Assembly: GCA_002702705.1 (NCBI GenBank)
Contig: PABH01000020.1
Span: forward strand, 1-64,000
DNA length: 64,000 bases
Origin: Anaerolineaceae bacterium
Lineage (GTDB): Bacteria > Chloroflexota > Anaerolineae > Anaerolineales > Anaerolineaceae
Direction of reading: 5' to 3'
The position numbers and the translations under genes were made by a program. Shown piece after piece: positions 9,096-17,876 of the stretch. How positions within the stretch are numbered: position 1 is the stretch's first letter; every line of letters starts with the position of its first letter. Under the pieces are notes generated by a model. The model was not told the origin of the DNA, searched no databases, and was given only the letters and a program-made list of their open reading frames with translations.

Positions 9096-10295
9096 ATGAA
9101 AAAAAATGGTTTATGGACTGTGATCACTGTTATGTTGGTTTTGACTTTTGTCTTAACAGCATGTGGTGGTGGCGCTCAGGAAGAAGTGGGCGGTTTTGAA
9201 ATCCCCAATATTGAAAAAGGTAAATTTAATGTTGCAATGGTCTTGATCGGACCTCACGATGATGGTGGTTGGTCACAAGCTCATTACGAAGGTTTAGAAT
9301 ACGTCAAGGAAAATGTTGAAAATACACATATTGCATATATTGAAAATGTACCGGAAGGCGCAGACGCAGAACAGATTTTCCGCAGTCTATCTCGCAAAGG
9401 GTTTGATTTGATTTTTGGTACTTCCTTTGGTTATATGGATCCGATGGAAGTTGTTGCTGGAGAATTTCCGGACACAACATTTATTCACCTGACTGGTTTC
9501 AAATCCAATACAACAAACTTTGGAAATCTGATGGGTGCGATGGAAGTTATGAAATATTTGGGCGGTATGGTTGCTGGTGCCCGGGCGAAAGCTGATGGAA
9601 ATCCAAAATTAGGTTATATGGCGACTTTCCCAATTCCAGAAGAACTTCGCTTAGGTAACGCAATTGCTTTAGGTATGAAAGAAACCTGTCCAGAATGTAC
9701 GATGGACGTTCGCTGGATTAATACCTGGCATGATCCCATCATTGAAAAAGAAGCTGCCGCTTCCTTATTTGATGCTGGTGCTCAAGTTGTCTTCACAGGT
9801 GCCGATACACCAGCAGTGGCTGATGTTGCAACTGAAAAAGGAAAATGGGGCGTAACCTATGACTGGTACGGTTCCTGTAAAGCAGAAGGTTGTTTGACCG
9901 CTCCTTATTGGGTGTGGGGTCCTGTGTACGCCCAAATCGCCCGTGATGTGAAGGCTGGAACATACCAACCCGGTTGGCATTATTTTGATGGCGATACCGG
10001 TGCCTTAGGTTTATACGGTTTTATGGAAGGCCAAGAATTAACCAAAGGTATGCAGGATCTTGATCCGGCTGTGATTGAGGAAGTTCGCTCACTGATCGAA
10101 AAGAATCTCAATGGTGAATTTACTCGTTTTGATGTATTCTCTGGTCCTATTTATGACAATCAAGGCAATTTGGTTGTTCCTGAAGGTGAACATTTAGAAC
10201 AGGTTGACTTAGACGCCTTCCCAGAAATGGAAGTTGGTTGTACTTATTGTATGAAGTGGTGGGCTGAAGGTATCACCGCCGAACTTCCAGAATAA
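9096..10295 (+). CDS. BMP-family nucleoside-binding lipoprotein of ABC importer 1
   Basis: The 399-residue protein starts MKKNGLWTVITVMLVLTFVL followed by the lipobox LTAC, so it is exported and lipid-anchored. The mature part is a periplasmic-binding fold of the BMP/PnrA family, with the characteristic DDGGWSQAHYEG near residue 57 and the conserved NFGNLMG segment near 145. BMP proteins bind purine nucleosides or bases. An in-frame codon at 9021 would add 25 residues, but the GGAGGAG site at 9084-9090 and the signal peptide place the start at 9096. Six cysteines occur as CPEC, CKAEGC and CTYC, possibly disulfides or metal sites. A terminator-like hairpin follows, then the ATPase and two permeases. 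Confidence 0.92.
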   Translation: MKKNGLWTVITVMLVLTFVLTACGGGAQEEVGGFEIPNIEKGKFNVAMVLIGPHDDGGWSQAHYEGLEYVKENVENTHIAYIENVPEGADAEQIFRSLSRKGFDLIFGTSFGYMDPMEVVAGEFPDTTFIHLTGFKSNTTNFGNLMGAMEVMKYLGGMVAGARAKADGNPKLGYMATFPIPEELRLGNAIALGMKETCPECTMDVRWINTWHDPIIEKEAAASLFDAGAQVVFTGADTPAVADVATEKGKWGVTYDWYGSCKAEGCLTAPYWVWGPVYAQIARDVKAGTYQPGWHYFDGDTGALGLYGFMEGQELTKGMQDLDPAVIEEVRSLIEKNLNGEFTRFDVFSGPIYDNQGNLVVPEGEHLEQVDLDAFPEMEVGCTYCMKWWAEGITAELPE

Positions 10296-10311
10296 ATAAT
10301 CACTACTAATG

Positions 10312-10343
10312 AATGGGGAAGTAGATTTTACTTCCCCATTTTT
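10312..10343 (+). terminator. Hairpin between binding-protein and ATPase genes
   Basis: AATGGGGAAGTA (10312-10323) and TACTTCCCCATT (10329-10340) form a perfect 12-bp stem with a 5-base loop, followed by TTT and mixed A/T runs. It lies inside what would be an N-terminal extension of the next frame, so the ATPase start must be downstream. It probably ends part of the transcripts, giving more binding protein than transporter. Confidence 0.75.
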
Positions 10344-10371
10344 AAAAAAATTTTTTATAAAACGAGGTGCT

Positions 10372-11934
10372 ATGGATCCGAAAAATCAAGGTTTAGAAAA
10401 TGAACTCGTGATTAAGATGCGGCATATCGAAAAAAGATTTCCAGGGGTATTAGCCAATGATAATGTCGATTTTAATTTGATAAAGGGAGAAATTCATGCT
10501 TTATTAGGGGAAAATGGCGCAGGAAAAAGCACCTTAATGAATATTCTGGCTGGACTTTACAAGGCAGATAAGGGTAGTATTTTTGTTGAAGGAAAACGGG
10601 TTTCATTTAATTCTCCAAAAGACGCGATTGCCGCTGGAATCGGTATGGTGCATCAACATTTTATGTTGGTTCCATCACAAACCGTTACTGAGAATATCCT
10701 TTTAGGATTAAATGAACCTCGTTTTATCATGAACCTATCTGATTATGATAAAAAAATTGTGGAACTTGGGGAAAAGTTTGGATTACCAGTAGACCCCAAA
10801 GCAAAAATCTGGCAATTATCGGTTGGTGAACAGCAGCGGGTAGAAATATTAAAAATGTTATATCGGGGTGCAAATGTATTAATTCTTGATGAACCAACTG
10901 CTGTTTTGGCTCCTGTAGAAATTGATATTTTATTTAATACCTTGCGTAACATGGTGTCATTAGGAAAATCCGTTATTTTTATTAGCCATAAATTACATGA
11001 AGTACAAAGCATTGCAGACCGGCTTACCGTTTTAAGAAAAGGCAAAATCACTGCAGAAGGTGTGGAAGCCGCCGGGAAGAGTCGGGCCGATTTAGCAAAA
11101 TTGATGGTTGGGCGGGATGTTATTTTTAATTTCGAAAAGGAAGCACATAATCCCGGTAAGACTATTTTGGAAGTAAAAGACTTACATTGTTTTAATGATA
11201 AAGGCTTAAAAGCCCTCAACGGTGTTTCTTTAGAAGTCTGTTCCGGAGAAATTGTTGGATTGGCTGGGGTTGCTGGAAATGGGCAGCGAGAATTGGCAGA
11301 TGCATTAACCGGTTTAAGAAAGTGTGAGCAGGGATCTGTCGTTATTCATGGAGATGAAACTACCAATAAAAGCGCGAAAACGAGCATTAAGAAAGGTGTC
11401 TCACATATTCCGGAAGACCGAACCCATGTGGGAACAGCCCCCAATTTAAGTGTCACCGATAATGTCATCATGAAAAGTTACAACAATAAACCAATCAGTA
11501 ATGGTTGGGTTTTGAATACAGTGGAAGCGGAAAAAAATGCGCGTGAATTAAAAGAAGCATACGAAATTGTGGTGCCATCGATTGATACACCTGTTCGATT
11601 ATTATCGGGAGGTAATTTACAGCGCGTTATTTTAGCGAGAGAAATTTCCGCTGCTCCTTCATTAATGATTGCCATGCAGCCGACCCGTGGGTTGGATGTT
11701 GGTGCTATTGAAGGTGTCCAACGGTTAATTTTAGCCCAAAAGAAAACAGGTGCAGGAATCTTATTGATTTCAGAGGAATTAGAAGAATTGATTGCATTAT
11801 CGGACCGAATTTATGTCATGTATGAAGGTGAGATTATGGGTCAAGTAACAAATGGGGATATTGATGCAATTGGATTGATGATGACTGGTACTCGAATGGA
11901 AGAAATTCAAGAAGCAGGAGTAACCCATGAGTGA
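10372..11934 (+). CDS. Nucleoside ABC importer 1, tandem ATP-binding protein
   Basis: The 520-residue protein has two ABC domains as in sugar and nucleoside (NupA/RbsA-like) importers. Domain 1: Walker A GENGAGKST near residue 46, signature LSVGEQQRVEI near 149, Walker B LILDEPTAVLAP near 170. Domain 2: non-canonical A loop GVAGNGQRELAD near 300, signature LSGGNLQR near 409, and a degenerate Walker B ending in QPTRGLD, all normal for this family. The start at 10372 (GAGGTG just upstream) is chosen because the earlier in-frame ATG at 10309 lies before a terminator hairpin. Eight bases overlap with the next gene. Confidence 0.93.
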   Translation: MDPKNQGLENELVIKMRHIEKRFPGVLANDNVDFNLIKGEIHALLGENGAGKSTLMNILAGLYKADKGSIFVEGKRVSFNSPKDAIAAGIGMVHQHFMLVPSQTVTENILLGLNEPRFIMNLSDYDKKIVELGEKFGLPVDPKAKIWQLSVGEQQRVEILKMLYRGANVLILDEPTAVLAPVEIDILFNTLRNMVSLGKSVIFISHKLHEVQSIADRLTVLRKGKITAEGVEAAGKSRADLAKLMVGRDVIFNFEKEAHNPGKTILEVKDLHCFNDKGLKALNGVSLEVCSGEIVGLAGVAGNGQRELADALTGLRKCEQGSVVIHGDETTNKSAKTSIKKGVSHIPEDRTHVGTAPNLSVTDNVIMKSYNNKPISNGWVLNTVEAEKNARELKEAYEIVVPSIDTPVRLLSGGNLQRVILAREISAAPSLMIAMQPTRGLDVGAIEGVQRLILAQKKTGAGILLISEELEELIALSDRIYVMYEGEIMGQVTNGDIDAIGLMMTGTRMEEIQEAGVTHE

Positions 11935-13063
11935 ACAATTAAATGCCCAGCCTGTTCGAAGGCGATTAATCCCTTTTCGAATCGTTGCTGAACCGAGAAT
12001 TGAGGATTTGCCAAAGTGGTATCCTTTTGTGTTATCGGTTGGTGCGGTTATTGTGGCTTTGTTAATTGGCGCTATTGTGTTAGCGATTGGCGGAGGAAAT
12101 CCTTGGCGGGCCTATGCCCATATTGCTCGTGCTTCTTTTGGCAGTATAGGCGTATTTTCCGACACCATAGTCAAAGCAATTCCATTAATTTTTGTGGGTT
12201 TGGCTTGTTCTGTTGCTTTTCGCATGAAGTTGTGGAATATTGGTGCAGAAGGTCAGTTTTATATGGGGGCTTTTGGCGCTTCTGCAGTGGTTCTCTTACC
12301 CATATTACCTGCAACAGCGCCAACGTGGTTATTTATTATCACAATGATTGTAGCTGGCCTTTTAATGGGCGCTATTTATGGTTTCATTCCAGGTATATTA
12401 AAAGCTAGATTTAATGTCAATGAAGTTATATCCACTTTGATGTTAAATTATATTGCCGTTGCCTGGAATAATTATTTCATCTTTGCCGTCTGGACAGAGG
12501 GTGGGTTTCAGATGTCAAAAATGTTTCCGCAAAATGCATGGTTGCCAAGATTAACGGATTTCGGTAGTGAGATCCCCTTCTTTCGGGGATTAACCACCCA
12601 TTTTGGTTTGGTGATTGCCTTGGTTGCGGTGGTTATTGTTTGGTTCATTATGTATAAAAGTAAGTGGGGATATGAAATTCGACTAATTGGTGATAATCCT
12701 AAGGCAGCAACGTATGCTGGAATTCCGATCAAGCGGCATATGGTATATGTGATGATGTTGTCTGGTGCATTGGCTGGTTTGGCTGGCATGTCAGAGATCA
12801 GCGGTGTGGTTCATCGTTTGCAAGGAGCGATATCACCGGGTTATGGTTTTACGGGTATTATTGTGGCTTGGTTGGCAAAACTTAATCCTTTTGCCGTTAT
12901 TCTTGTATCCGTTCTATTTGGTGGTCTGATTCTGGCGGGTCGAGAGATTCAACCATCTGGTGTACCAAAAATGATTCAGGGAGTTATTTTGGTTTGCTTA
13001 ATCGCGAGTGATTATTTAATTCGTTATAAAGTTCGCATCATAAAAGAATCGACGGTGGATTAA
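11927..13063 (+). CDS. Nucleoside ABC importer 1, permease subunit A
   Basis: This 378-residue membrane protein has about eight to ten hydrophobic segments and the branched-chain/nucleoside permease signature: FRMKLWNIGAEGQFYMGA (about 98-115), then NEVISTLMLNYIA near 166 and GDNPKAATYAGI near 254. It is one half of the membrane pore that takes BMP-bound substrate into the cell. It overlaps the ATPase gene by 8 bases and is followed after one base by permease B, so the three are translationally coupled. Confidence 0.93.
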   Translation: MSEQLNAQPVRRRLIPFRIVAEPRIEDLPKWYPFVLSVGAVIVALLIGAIVLAIGGGNPWRAYAHIARASFGSIGVFSDTIVKAIPLIFVGLACSVAFRMKLWNIGAEGQFYMGAFGASAVVLLPILPATAPTWLFIITMIVAGLLMGAIYGFIPGILKARFNVNEVISTLMLNYIAVAWNNYFIFAVWTEGGFQMSKMFPQNAWLPRLTDFGSEIPFFRGLTTHFGLVIALVAVVIVWFIMYKSKWGYEIRLIGDNPKAATYAGIPIKRHMVYVMMLSGALAGLAGMSEISGVVHRLQGAISPGYGFTGIIVAWLAKLNPFAVILVSVLFGGLILAGREIQPSGVPKMIQGVILVCLIASDYLIRYKVRIIKESTVD

Positions 13064-13064
13064 T

Positions 13065-14033
13065 ATGGATATTTTAATCATCTTACAGGCCGGGGTTGCT
13101 TCCGGTACAGTATTGTTATTCGCAACGGTAGGTGGAATTTTTAACGAACGCAGCGGCATCATGAATTTGGGTTTGGAAGGAATGATGTTGTTTGGAGCAA
13201 TGAGTGCCTTCAGTGTGACGGTAAGCACAGGAAATCCTTGGTTAGGGGTATTGGTTGCTATGTTGGCAGCTGGTTTATTAAGTCAAATCCACGCTTTTAT
13301 CACCATTCAATTACAGGCAGATCAGGTTGTGAGTGGCTTAGCTTTAACCTTTTTGGGAACAGGAATAAGCCTGGTGTTAGGAGAAGGATTAAGTAAAGCT
13401 GGTGTTGTCTCCTTGTTACCCGCCTTTTCAGTTCCTTTATTGTCTCATATTCCAATTATTGGAAGAATTTTCTTTACCAATCAGAGTATTTTGGTGTATG
13501 TAGGTTATCTAATTGTTCCTTTGAGTTGGTATTATATTAACCGTACCAGGCCAGGATTACATTTGCGTGCAGTAGGAGAGTACCCTGCAGCAGCAGATGC
13601 ATTGGGCATTAATGTTTACAGGCTTCGATACTTTTATGTTTTTGTAGGTGGTTTATTTGCCGGATTGTCAGGTGCAACCATTAGCTTGGCGATCTCACCC
13701 GGCTGGTTTAGTGAGTTAACCACTGCTGGTCAAGGATGGATTGCTATTGGGTTAATCATCTTTTCCCAATGGAACCCGGTTAGAGCTGCTTTCGGGGCCT
13801 ATGTATTTGGTGCCTTGCGACGGCTAATTTTAGATATTCAAGGCCCAGCGTTGATTTTTGGTTTAGCAAATCCATTTTATTACAATCCCTATTATGGCTT
13901 TTTCCTTCAAATGCTGCCTTATGCTTTCACAATTATTGTTTTGGTGTTGGGCTCAAAAGAGGCTGTAAAAAAACGATTGGGAGCACCTGCAGCCTTAGGA
14001 ACACCGTATATTCGTGGTCAACGTGGGCTATGA
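13065..14033 (+). CDS. Nucleoside ABC importer 1, permease subunit B
   Basis: The 322-residue permease carries the family signature NERSGIMNLGLEGMMLFGAM (about 27-46), ADQVVSGLALTFLGTG near 86 and AVGEYPAAADALGI near 168. It is highly hydrophobic, with eight or more membrane spans. It starts one base after permease A. It completes importer 1 (binding protein, dual ATPase, two permeases). An AT-rich hairpin follows the stop. Confidence 0.93.
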   Translation: MDILIILQAGVASGTVLLFATVGGIFNERSGIMNLGLEGMMLFGAMSAFSVTVSTGNPWLGVLVAMLAAGLLSQIHAFITIQLQADQVVSGLALTFLGTGISLVLGEGLSKAGVVSLLPAFSVPLLSHIPIIGRIFFTNQSILVYVGYLIVPLSWYYINRTRPGLHLRAVGEYPAAADALGINVYRLRYFYVFVGGLFAGLSGATISLAISPGWFSELTTAGQGWIAIGLIIFSQWNPVRAAFGAYVFGALRRLILDIQGPALIFGLANPFYYNPYYGFFLQMLPYAFTIIVLVLGSKEAVKKRLGAPAALGTPYIRGQRGL

Positions 14034-14056
14034 TAACATTGTCAATCATCTTGATT

Positions 14057-14099
14057 TTTAATTACCCAATTTTAAATCAAATTAAATTGGGTAATTAAA
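14057..14099 (+). repeat. Hairpin between the two importer cassettes
   Basis: The arms 14057-14072 and 14084-14099 pair over 16 bp (core ACCCAATTT / AAATTGGGT) with an 11-base loop. No T tract follows, so transcription ending here is uncertain; it may protect the mRNA 3' end. Confidence 0.55.
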
Positions 14100-14116
14100 T
14101 CAAATAAGGATAATGG

Positions 14117-15367
14117 ATGAATGCTTTTTTTAATTTATCAAATTGGATAAAAAAATTTTTAATTGTTTCTTTATTATTGTTAATTATAATAACAGCAGCG
14201 TGCAGTCCCATTCCCATACCAGTCAATGATGAAGAAACAACCATTAAGTATGAGAATGATACATTGGTTATGGGGATGTTGCTAGTTGGTGGAATCGATG
14301 ATAATGGTTGGAGTGAAGCACATTACAACGGTGCTCTGTATGCAGAACAACAGATTTCTGGCACTCACTTTGTATTTATTGATAAAGTCAATCCAGGTGA
14401 CCGGCCTGGCGTTTCACCACAAGAATTGGCGGAAGAATTGGTATCACAGGGGGCAAAAATCATCATTTTTAATACAGATGATATGAAAGCAGATGCAGTC
14501 GAATTTTCAAAATCACATCCTGATATTCATGTTATCCATGTTTCTGGCGATTCCGTTTGGCAAGAAGGTAAAAACTACCAACCGCTAACCCAGTTTACAA
14601 ATGTCATGGGTCGTATGGAATATGGAAAAATGATTGCTGGGTGTGCAGCTGCTTTGACATCTGAAAGCGGAAAAATTGCATATTTGGGACCATTGGAAAA
14701 TGGTGAGACGCGCCGCTTAGCTTCATCAACTTATTTAGGTGCTCGTTATTGTTGGCAAAATTATCGGAATAAACCAGTTGCTTCTTTGAATTTTTCCGTG
14801 GAATGGATTGGATATTGGTTTAACATTCCTGGATTAACCCTTGACCCAACTGTAGTTGCTGAATCATTTTATGATGATGGTTTTGATGTGATTATTTCCG
14901 GAATTGACACCACCGAAGCCTCTCAGGTTGCAAAAACCAGGTTTGAACAAGGGGAATCAGTTTGGGTAATTCCCTTTGATTATGAAGGTGCCTGTGAAGG
15001 CGTGGAAGAAGTTTGTCTTGGTGTTCCTTATTTTAATTGGGGTCCGTTTTATGCAAGATATTTAGAAGCCTATAAAAATGAAACACCTTTAGATGGTTTT
15101 TATTATTTAGAGCCTGATTGGAATGATATCAACGACCAACAAACTAGCGCAGTCGGTTTTATTAACGGTCCGGCGATGAACAGTGAGACAACGATGGTTA
15201 TTCGGGAATTCACACAAAAATTATCGAACGGGTTGATTTTATGGGCTGGACCATTAAGTTTCTCAAATGGGGCCGATTTTTTGTCAAAAGGGCAAATTGC
15301 TACCGATGTGGAAATTTGGTACTTGCCGGATATACTTTCTGGAATGCGTAACTACACAACTAACTAA
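14117..15367 (+). CDS. BMP-family binding lipoprotein of divergent ABC importer 2
   Basis: The 416-residue protein has a hydrophobic signal peptide ending in the lipobox ITAAC near residue 29. It is a paralog of the protein at 9096: the DDNGWSEAHYNG segment near 60 matches DDGGWSQAHYEG, and YFNWGPFYAR near 308 matches YWVWGPVYAQ. It is expected to be a membrane-anchored ligand receptor, but low identity to its paralog in the clefts suggests a different ligand. A purine-like compound is inferred from family and place. It starts a tightly packed set reaching to 22582. Confidence 0.85.
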   Translation: MNAFFNLSNWIKKFLIVSLLLLIIITAACSPIPIPVNDEETTIKYENDTLVMGMLLVGGIDDNGWSEAHYNGALYAEQQISGTHFVFIDKVNPGDRPGVSPQELAEELVSQGAKIIIFNTDDMKADAVEFSKSHPDIHVIHVSGDSVWQEGKNYQPLTQFTNVMGRMEYGKMIAGCAAALTSESGKIAYLGPLENGETRRLASSTYLGARYCWQNYRNKPVASLNFSVEWIGYWFNIPGLTLDPTVVAESFYDDGFDVIISGIDTTEASQVAKTRFEQGESVWVIPFDYEGACEGVEEVCLGVPYFNWGPFYARYLEAYKNETPLDGFYYLEPDWNDINDQQTSAVGFINGPAMNSETTMVIREFTQKLSNGLILWAGPLSFSNGADFLSKGQIATDVEIWYLPDILSGMRNYTTN

Positions 15368-15385
15368 ATCAAATGCAGGAATTTT

Positions 15386-16840
15386 ATGGAAATTCGATTT
15401 ACCAACATTGTTAAAGGTATTAAATCAGATATCGCTCTGGCTGAAGTAGATCTGGTTATTCCTGGTACTGGTGTAACTGGCATTTTAGGTGATTATGGTT
15501 CGGGAAAAAGTACAGTTCTATCATTGATTACTGGGTATCAAAAGCCTGATTCCGGTGAAATATATATAGACCAGAAAAAAACCAAATTCAACGAAGTTAG
15601 AGATGCAGTAAAATTGGGGATCGGTTCAGTTGACCCCAACTTAAATGTATATAATAAGTTTTCTATTAGACAAAATTTATTATTAAACCCTGATTTTAAA
15701 TCAAATAAACAAACAGAAATCGAATCAATTTTCTCGAATCTTTGTAAACAACTAGATTTATCATTTGAATTTGATGATCTATTGGGTAATTATCCTGATC
15801 ATATTAAATTGTTATTTGAGATTATCCGGTTATTTAGTTATGGTTTTAAATTGATTGTATTGGATGAACCTTTCAAATATTTTCCAGAAGATCAATTTTA
15901 TAAATTAAAAAACTTGTTTGAGATATTAACTCAAAAAGAGATCCAATTTGTTTTTTCTACTCAAGTTAAAAAAGAAATACTATTCGTTTGTGACACATGT
16001 ATATTCATAGAAAAAGGAAAAATCATTGGACATTTCCAACAGCCTTATAAAGAACTGGATGAAATTTACAAAAATGAATTGTCATCCATATCTTTACCAA
16101 AGTTTTCGGAAATTAATTTATTAACATTAAATGATTTTCAAATTTACCCCAATGAGGATGTCATTAATTACAACTTAAGAGCTGGCGAAATTGTGGGTGT
16201 ATACAGTGAAAATGAGAATTTTGCCAGAGATTTATTGTTATGCTGCGCAGGATTACAAACTGCTGAGCGTGGTGAATTGCTTTTAAATGGATTCGATTTA
16301 TTTGGGCGACCTTTACAAGAATTTATTAATGATGGTGTTGTTTATATCGCTGAAGATCATTTGGAGGGAAATCTCATCCCTGATATGCCATTATTTGAGC
16401 ATTTTGGATTAATAGGCGATTTTTCAGAACCCACTTTTCAACCACAAAAATATAGAAGTGAAACAACAAAACAACTTCGTTCATTGGGCATACACCAAGA
16501 ATTGGATACATCTGTTAAAAACTTATCAAAAAAAGATCAAATTAAATTTTTAATCAATATTCTTCCCAAAACTTTGTCCTTATTAATTGGTATTAATCCC
16601 ACTTCTGGTTTGGATCGAGAAACAAAACAGTGGGTATGGCAGGAAATCCAGCAGCGTTCAAAAAGCGGTATTGGGGTACTTGTTTTTAGTACAGAAAAGG
16701 AAGAGTTACTCCATAATACACATACCATTTGGGTAAATCGAGACGGTAAGTGGCTTGAACCGTTTGAATCTAGTTTGCTTATGGAAAAGTATAATCAACC
16801 AATTGAAATTATCGATGAGGAGAATCATGCAGACAGATAA
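15386..16840 (+). CDS. Divergent tandem ABC ATPase of importer 2
   Basis: The 484-residue protein aligns with the dual ATPase at 10372 but is strongly eroded. Domain 1 keeps Walker A GDYGSGKST near residue 35 and Walker B LIVLDEPF near 158. The signature is replaced by GNYPDHIKL near 135, and the Q-loop neighbourhood MVHQHF reads SVDPNL. In domain 2 the A loop reads VYSENENFARD, and the signature LSGGNLQR of the paralog reads LSKKDQIK. AT content and asparagine/isoleucine content are higher than in importer 1. The frame is intact, so it is expressed or only recently relaxed. ATP may still bind, but coupled hydrolysis is doubtful. Confidence 0.82.
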   Translation: MEIRFTNIVKGIKSDIALAEVDLVIPGTGVTGILGDYGSGKSTVLSLITGYQKPDSGEIYIDQKKTKFNEVRDAVKLGIGSVDPNLNVYNKFSIRQNLLLNPDFKSNKQTEIESIFSNLCKQLDLSFEFDDLLGNYPDHIKLLFEIIRLFSYGFKLIVLDEPFKYFPEDQFYKLKNLFEILTQKEIQFVFSTQVKKEILFVCDTCIFIEKGKIIGHFQQPYKELDEIYKNELSSISLPKFSEINLLTLNDFQIYPNEDVINYNLRAGEIVGVYSENENFARDLLLCCAGLQTAERGELLLNGFDLFGRPLQEFINDGVVYIAEDHLEGNLIPDMPLFEHFGLIGDFSEPTFQPQKYRSETTKQLRSLGIHQELDTSVKNLSKKDQIKFLINILPKTLSLLIGINPTSGLDRETKQWVWQEIQQRSKSGIGVLVFSTEKEELLHNTHTIWVNRDGKWLEPFESSLLMEKYNQPIEIIDEENHADR

Positions 16841-17873
16841 AAAGACAATATTCTTCCTCCTAAGTTTGATTTTATCTTTTGTTGTTATTTTATTATTAAT
16901 TAAACTCCTATTGGCTGCTTATCATATTTCAGGTTGGCAAGTTATTCTCGATTTAATTCGGTTACCATTTTCATCCTCTACTAAATTTTTTGCAGTAATT
17001 GCTGCCTGGTTCCCATTATTATTGGTTTTGGCATCTGTTTTATATGCTTTTAGAGCTGGTTTTTGGAATATTGGTGTAGAAGGTCAAATTGTAATTGGCG
17101 CTGTTTCTACAACCTATATTATTCGTATACTACAAAATTCAACCATTTCCCCCGCTCTTGTGATTGTGATCGGATTAGCTTTTGGCGTGATTGGTGGTGG
17201 TGTTTGGGCATTTATTAGTGCAGTTTTAAAAACACAAAGTGGTTTACATGAAATTGTCAGTGGTATTGGTTTAAATGTGTTGGCGCTGGCGATTTCAAAC
17301 TGGTTAATTTTAGGACCTTGGAGGAGATTTGGCGCTGGTTCATTAGGGGGGACAGATATGTTTAATCAGGCTGTATGGCTTCCGGATATTGGTAATACGC
17401 CAATTAGCTACCTGTTTTTATTAATAGGCTTAATTATTTATTTTGCGGTTTCTTTTATTTTACGTCGTACCCGTTATGGATTACACCTAGCTGCTTTTCA
17501 CTTAAACCCAAAAGCAAAATATATTAATGCTTCTTTTACTTCACAATCCATTTGGCGCATTTTAGTTTTCTCTGGCATGTTAGCTGGTTTTACAGGTGCA
17601 ATCTTGGTTTTAGGAACGTATCACAGACTTATTCCTTCGGTTGCGTCTGGGATGGGTTATATTGCGATTTTGATTTCCTTAATGGTGCAGCAGCAACCAT
17701 TATGGGCTGCTGTTGTTGCTCTTCTATTTTCAATGACAAATACAAATAGTTCCCAATTGGCAATGCAGTATCAATTGGCTCCCTCAATCGTTGGTGTATT
17801 TCAAGCAGGCTGGGCTTTTTGTATGCTTGTTTTTTATCAGACCTTTCAAAAAGTTTTTCGGGTAAGAGAATAA
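16827..17873 (+). CDS. Permease A of ABC importer 2
   Basis: The 348-residue multi-span protein keeps the family segment FRAGFWNIGVEGQIVIGAVS near residue 70 and a GLHEIVSGIGLNVLA stretch near 137, both equivalent to importer 1 permease A. The start at 16827 is chosen over a longer frame from 16755 because GAGGAGA lies ten bases upstream and the overlap with the ATPase is then only 14 bases. The highly conserved GDNPK region of the paralog is changed to FHLNPKAKY near 223. Confidence 0.87.
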   Translation: MQTDKKTIFFLLSLILSFVVILLLIKLLLAAYHISGWQVILDLIRLPFSSSTKFFAVIAAWFPLLLVLASVLYAFRAGFWNIGVEGQIVIGAVSTTYIIRILQNSTISPALVIVIGLAFGVIGGGVWAFISAVLKTQSGLHEIVSGIGLNVLALAISNWLILGPWRRFGAGSLGGTDMFNQAVWLPDIGNTPISYLFLLIGLIIYFAVSFILRRTRYGLHLAAFHLNPKAKYINASFTSQSIWRILVFSGMLAGFTGAILVLGTYHRLIPSVASGMGYIAILISLMVQQQPLWAAVVALLFSMTNTNSSQLAMQYQLAPSIVGVFQAGWAFCMLVFYQTFQKVFRVRE

Positions 17874-17876
17874 GAT

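Noticed and set aside
10309-10371. N-terminal extension of the importer-1 ATPase
   Set aside because: The extension lies on a perfect hairpin terminator and lacks a ribosome site; the family start is at 10372.
14057-14099. True terminator between the two importers
   Set aside because: Stem is good but no T tract follows on the plus strand; listed as a hairpin only.
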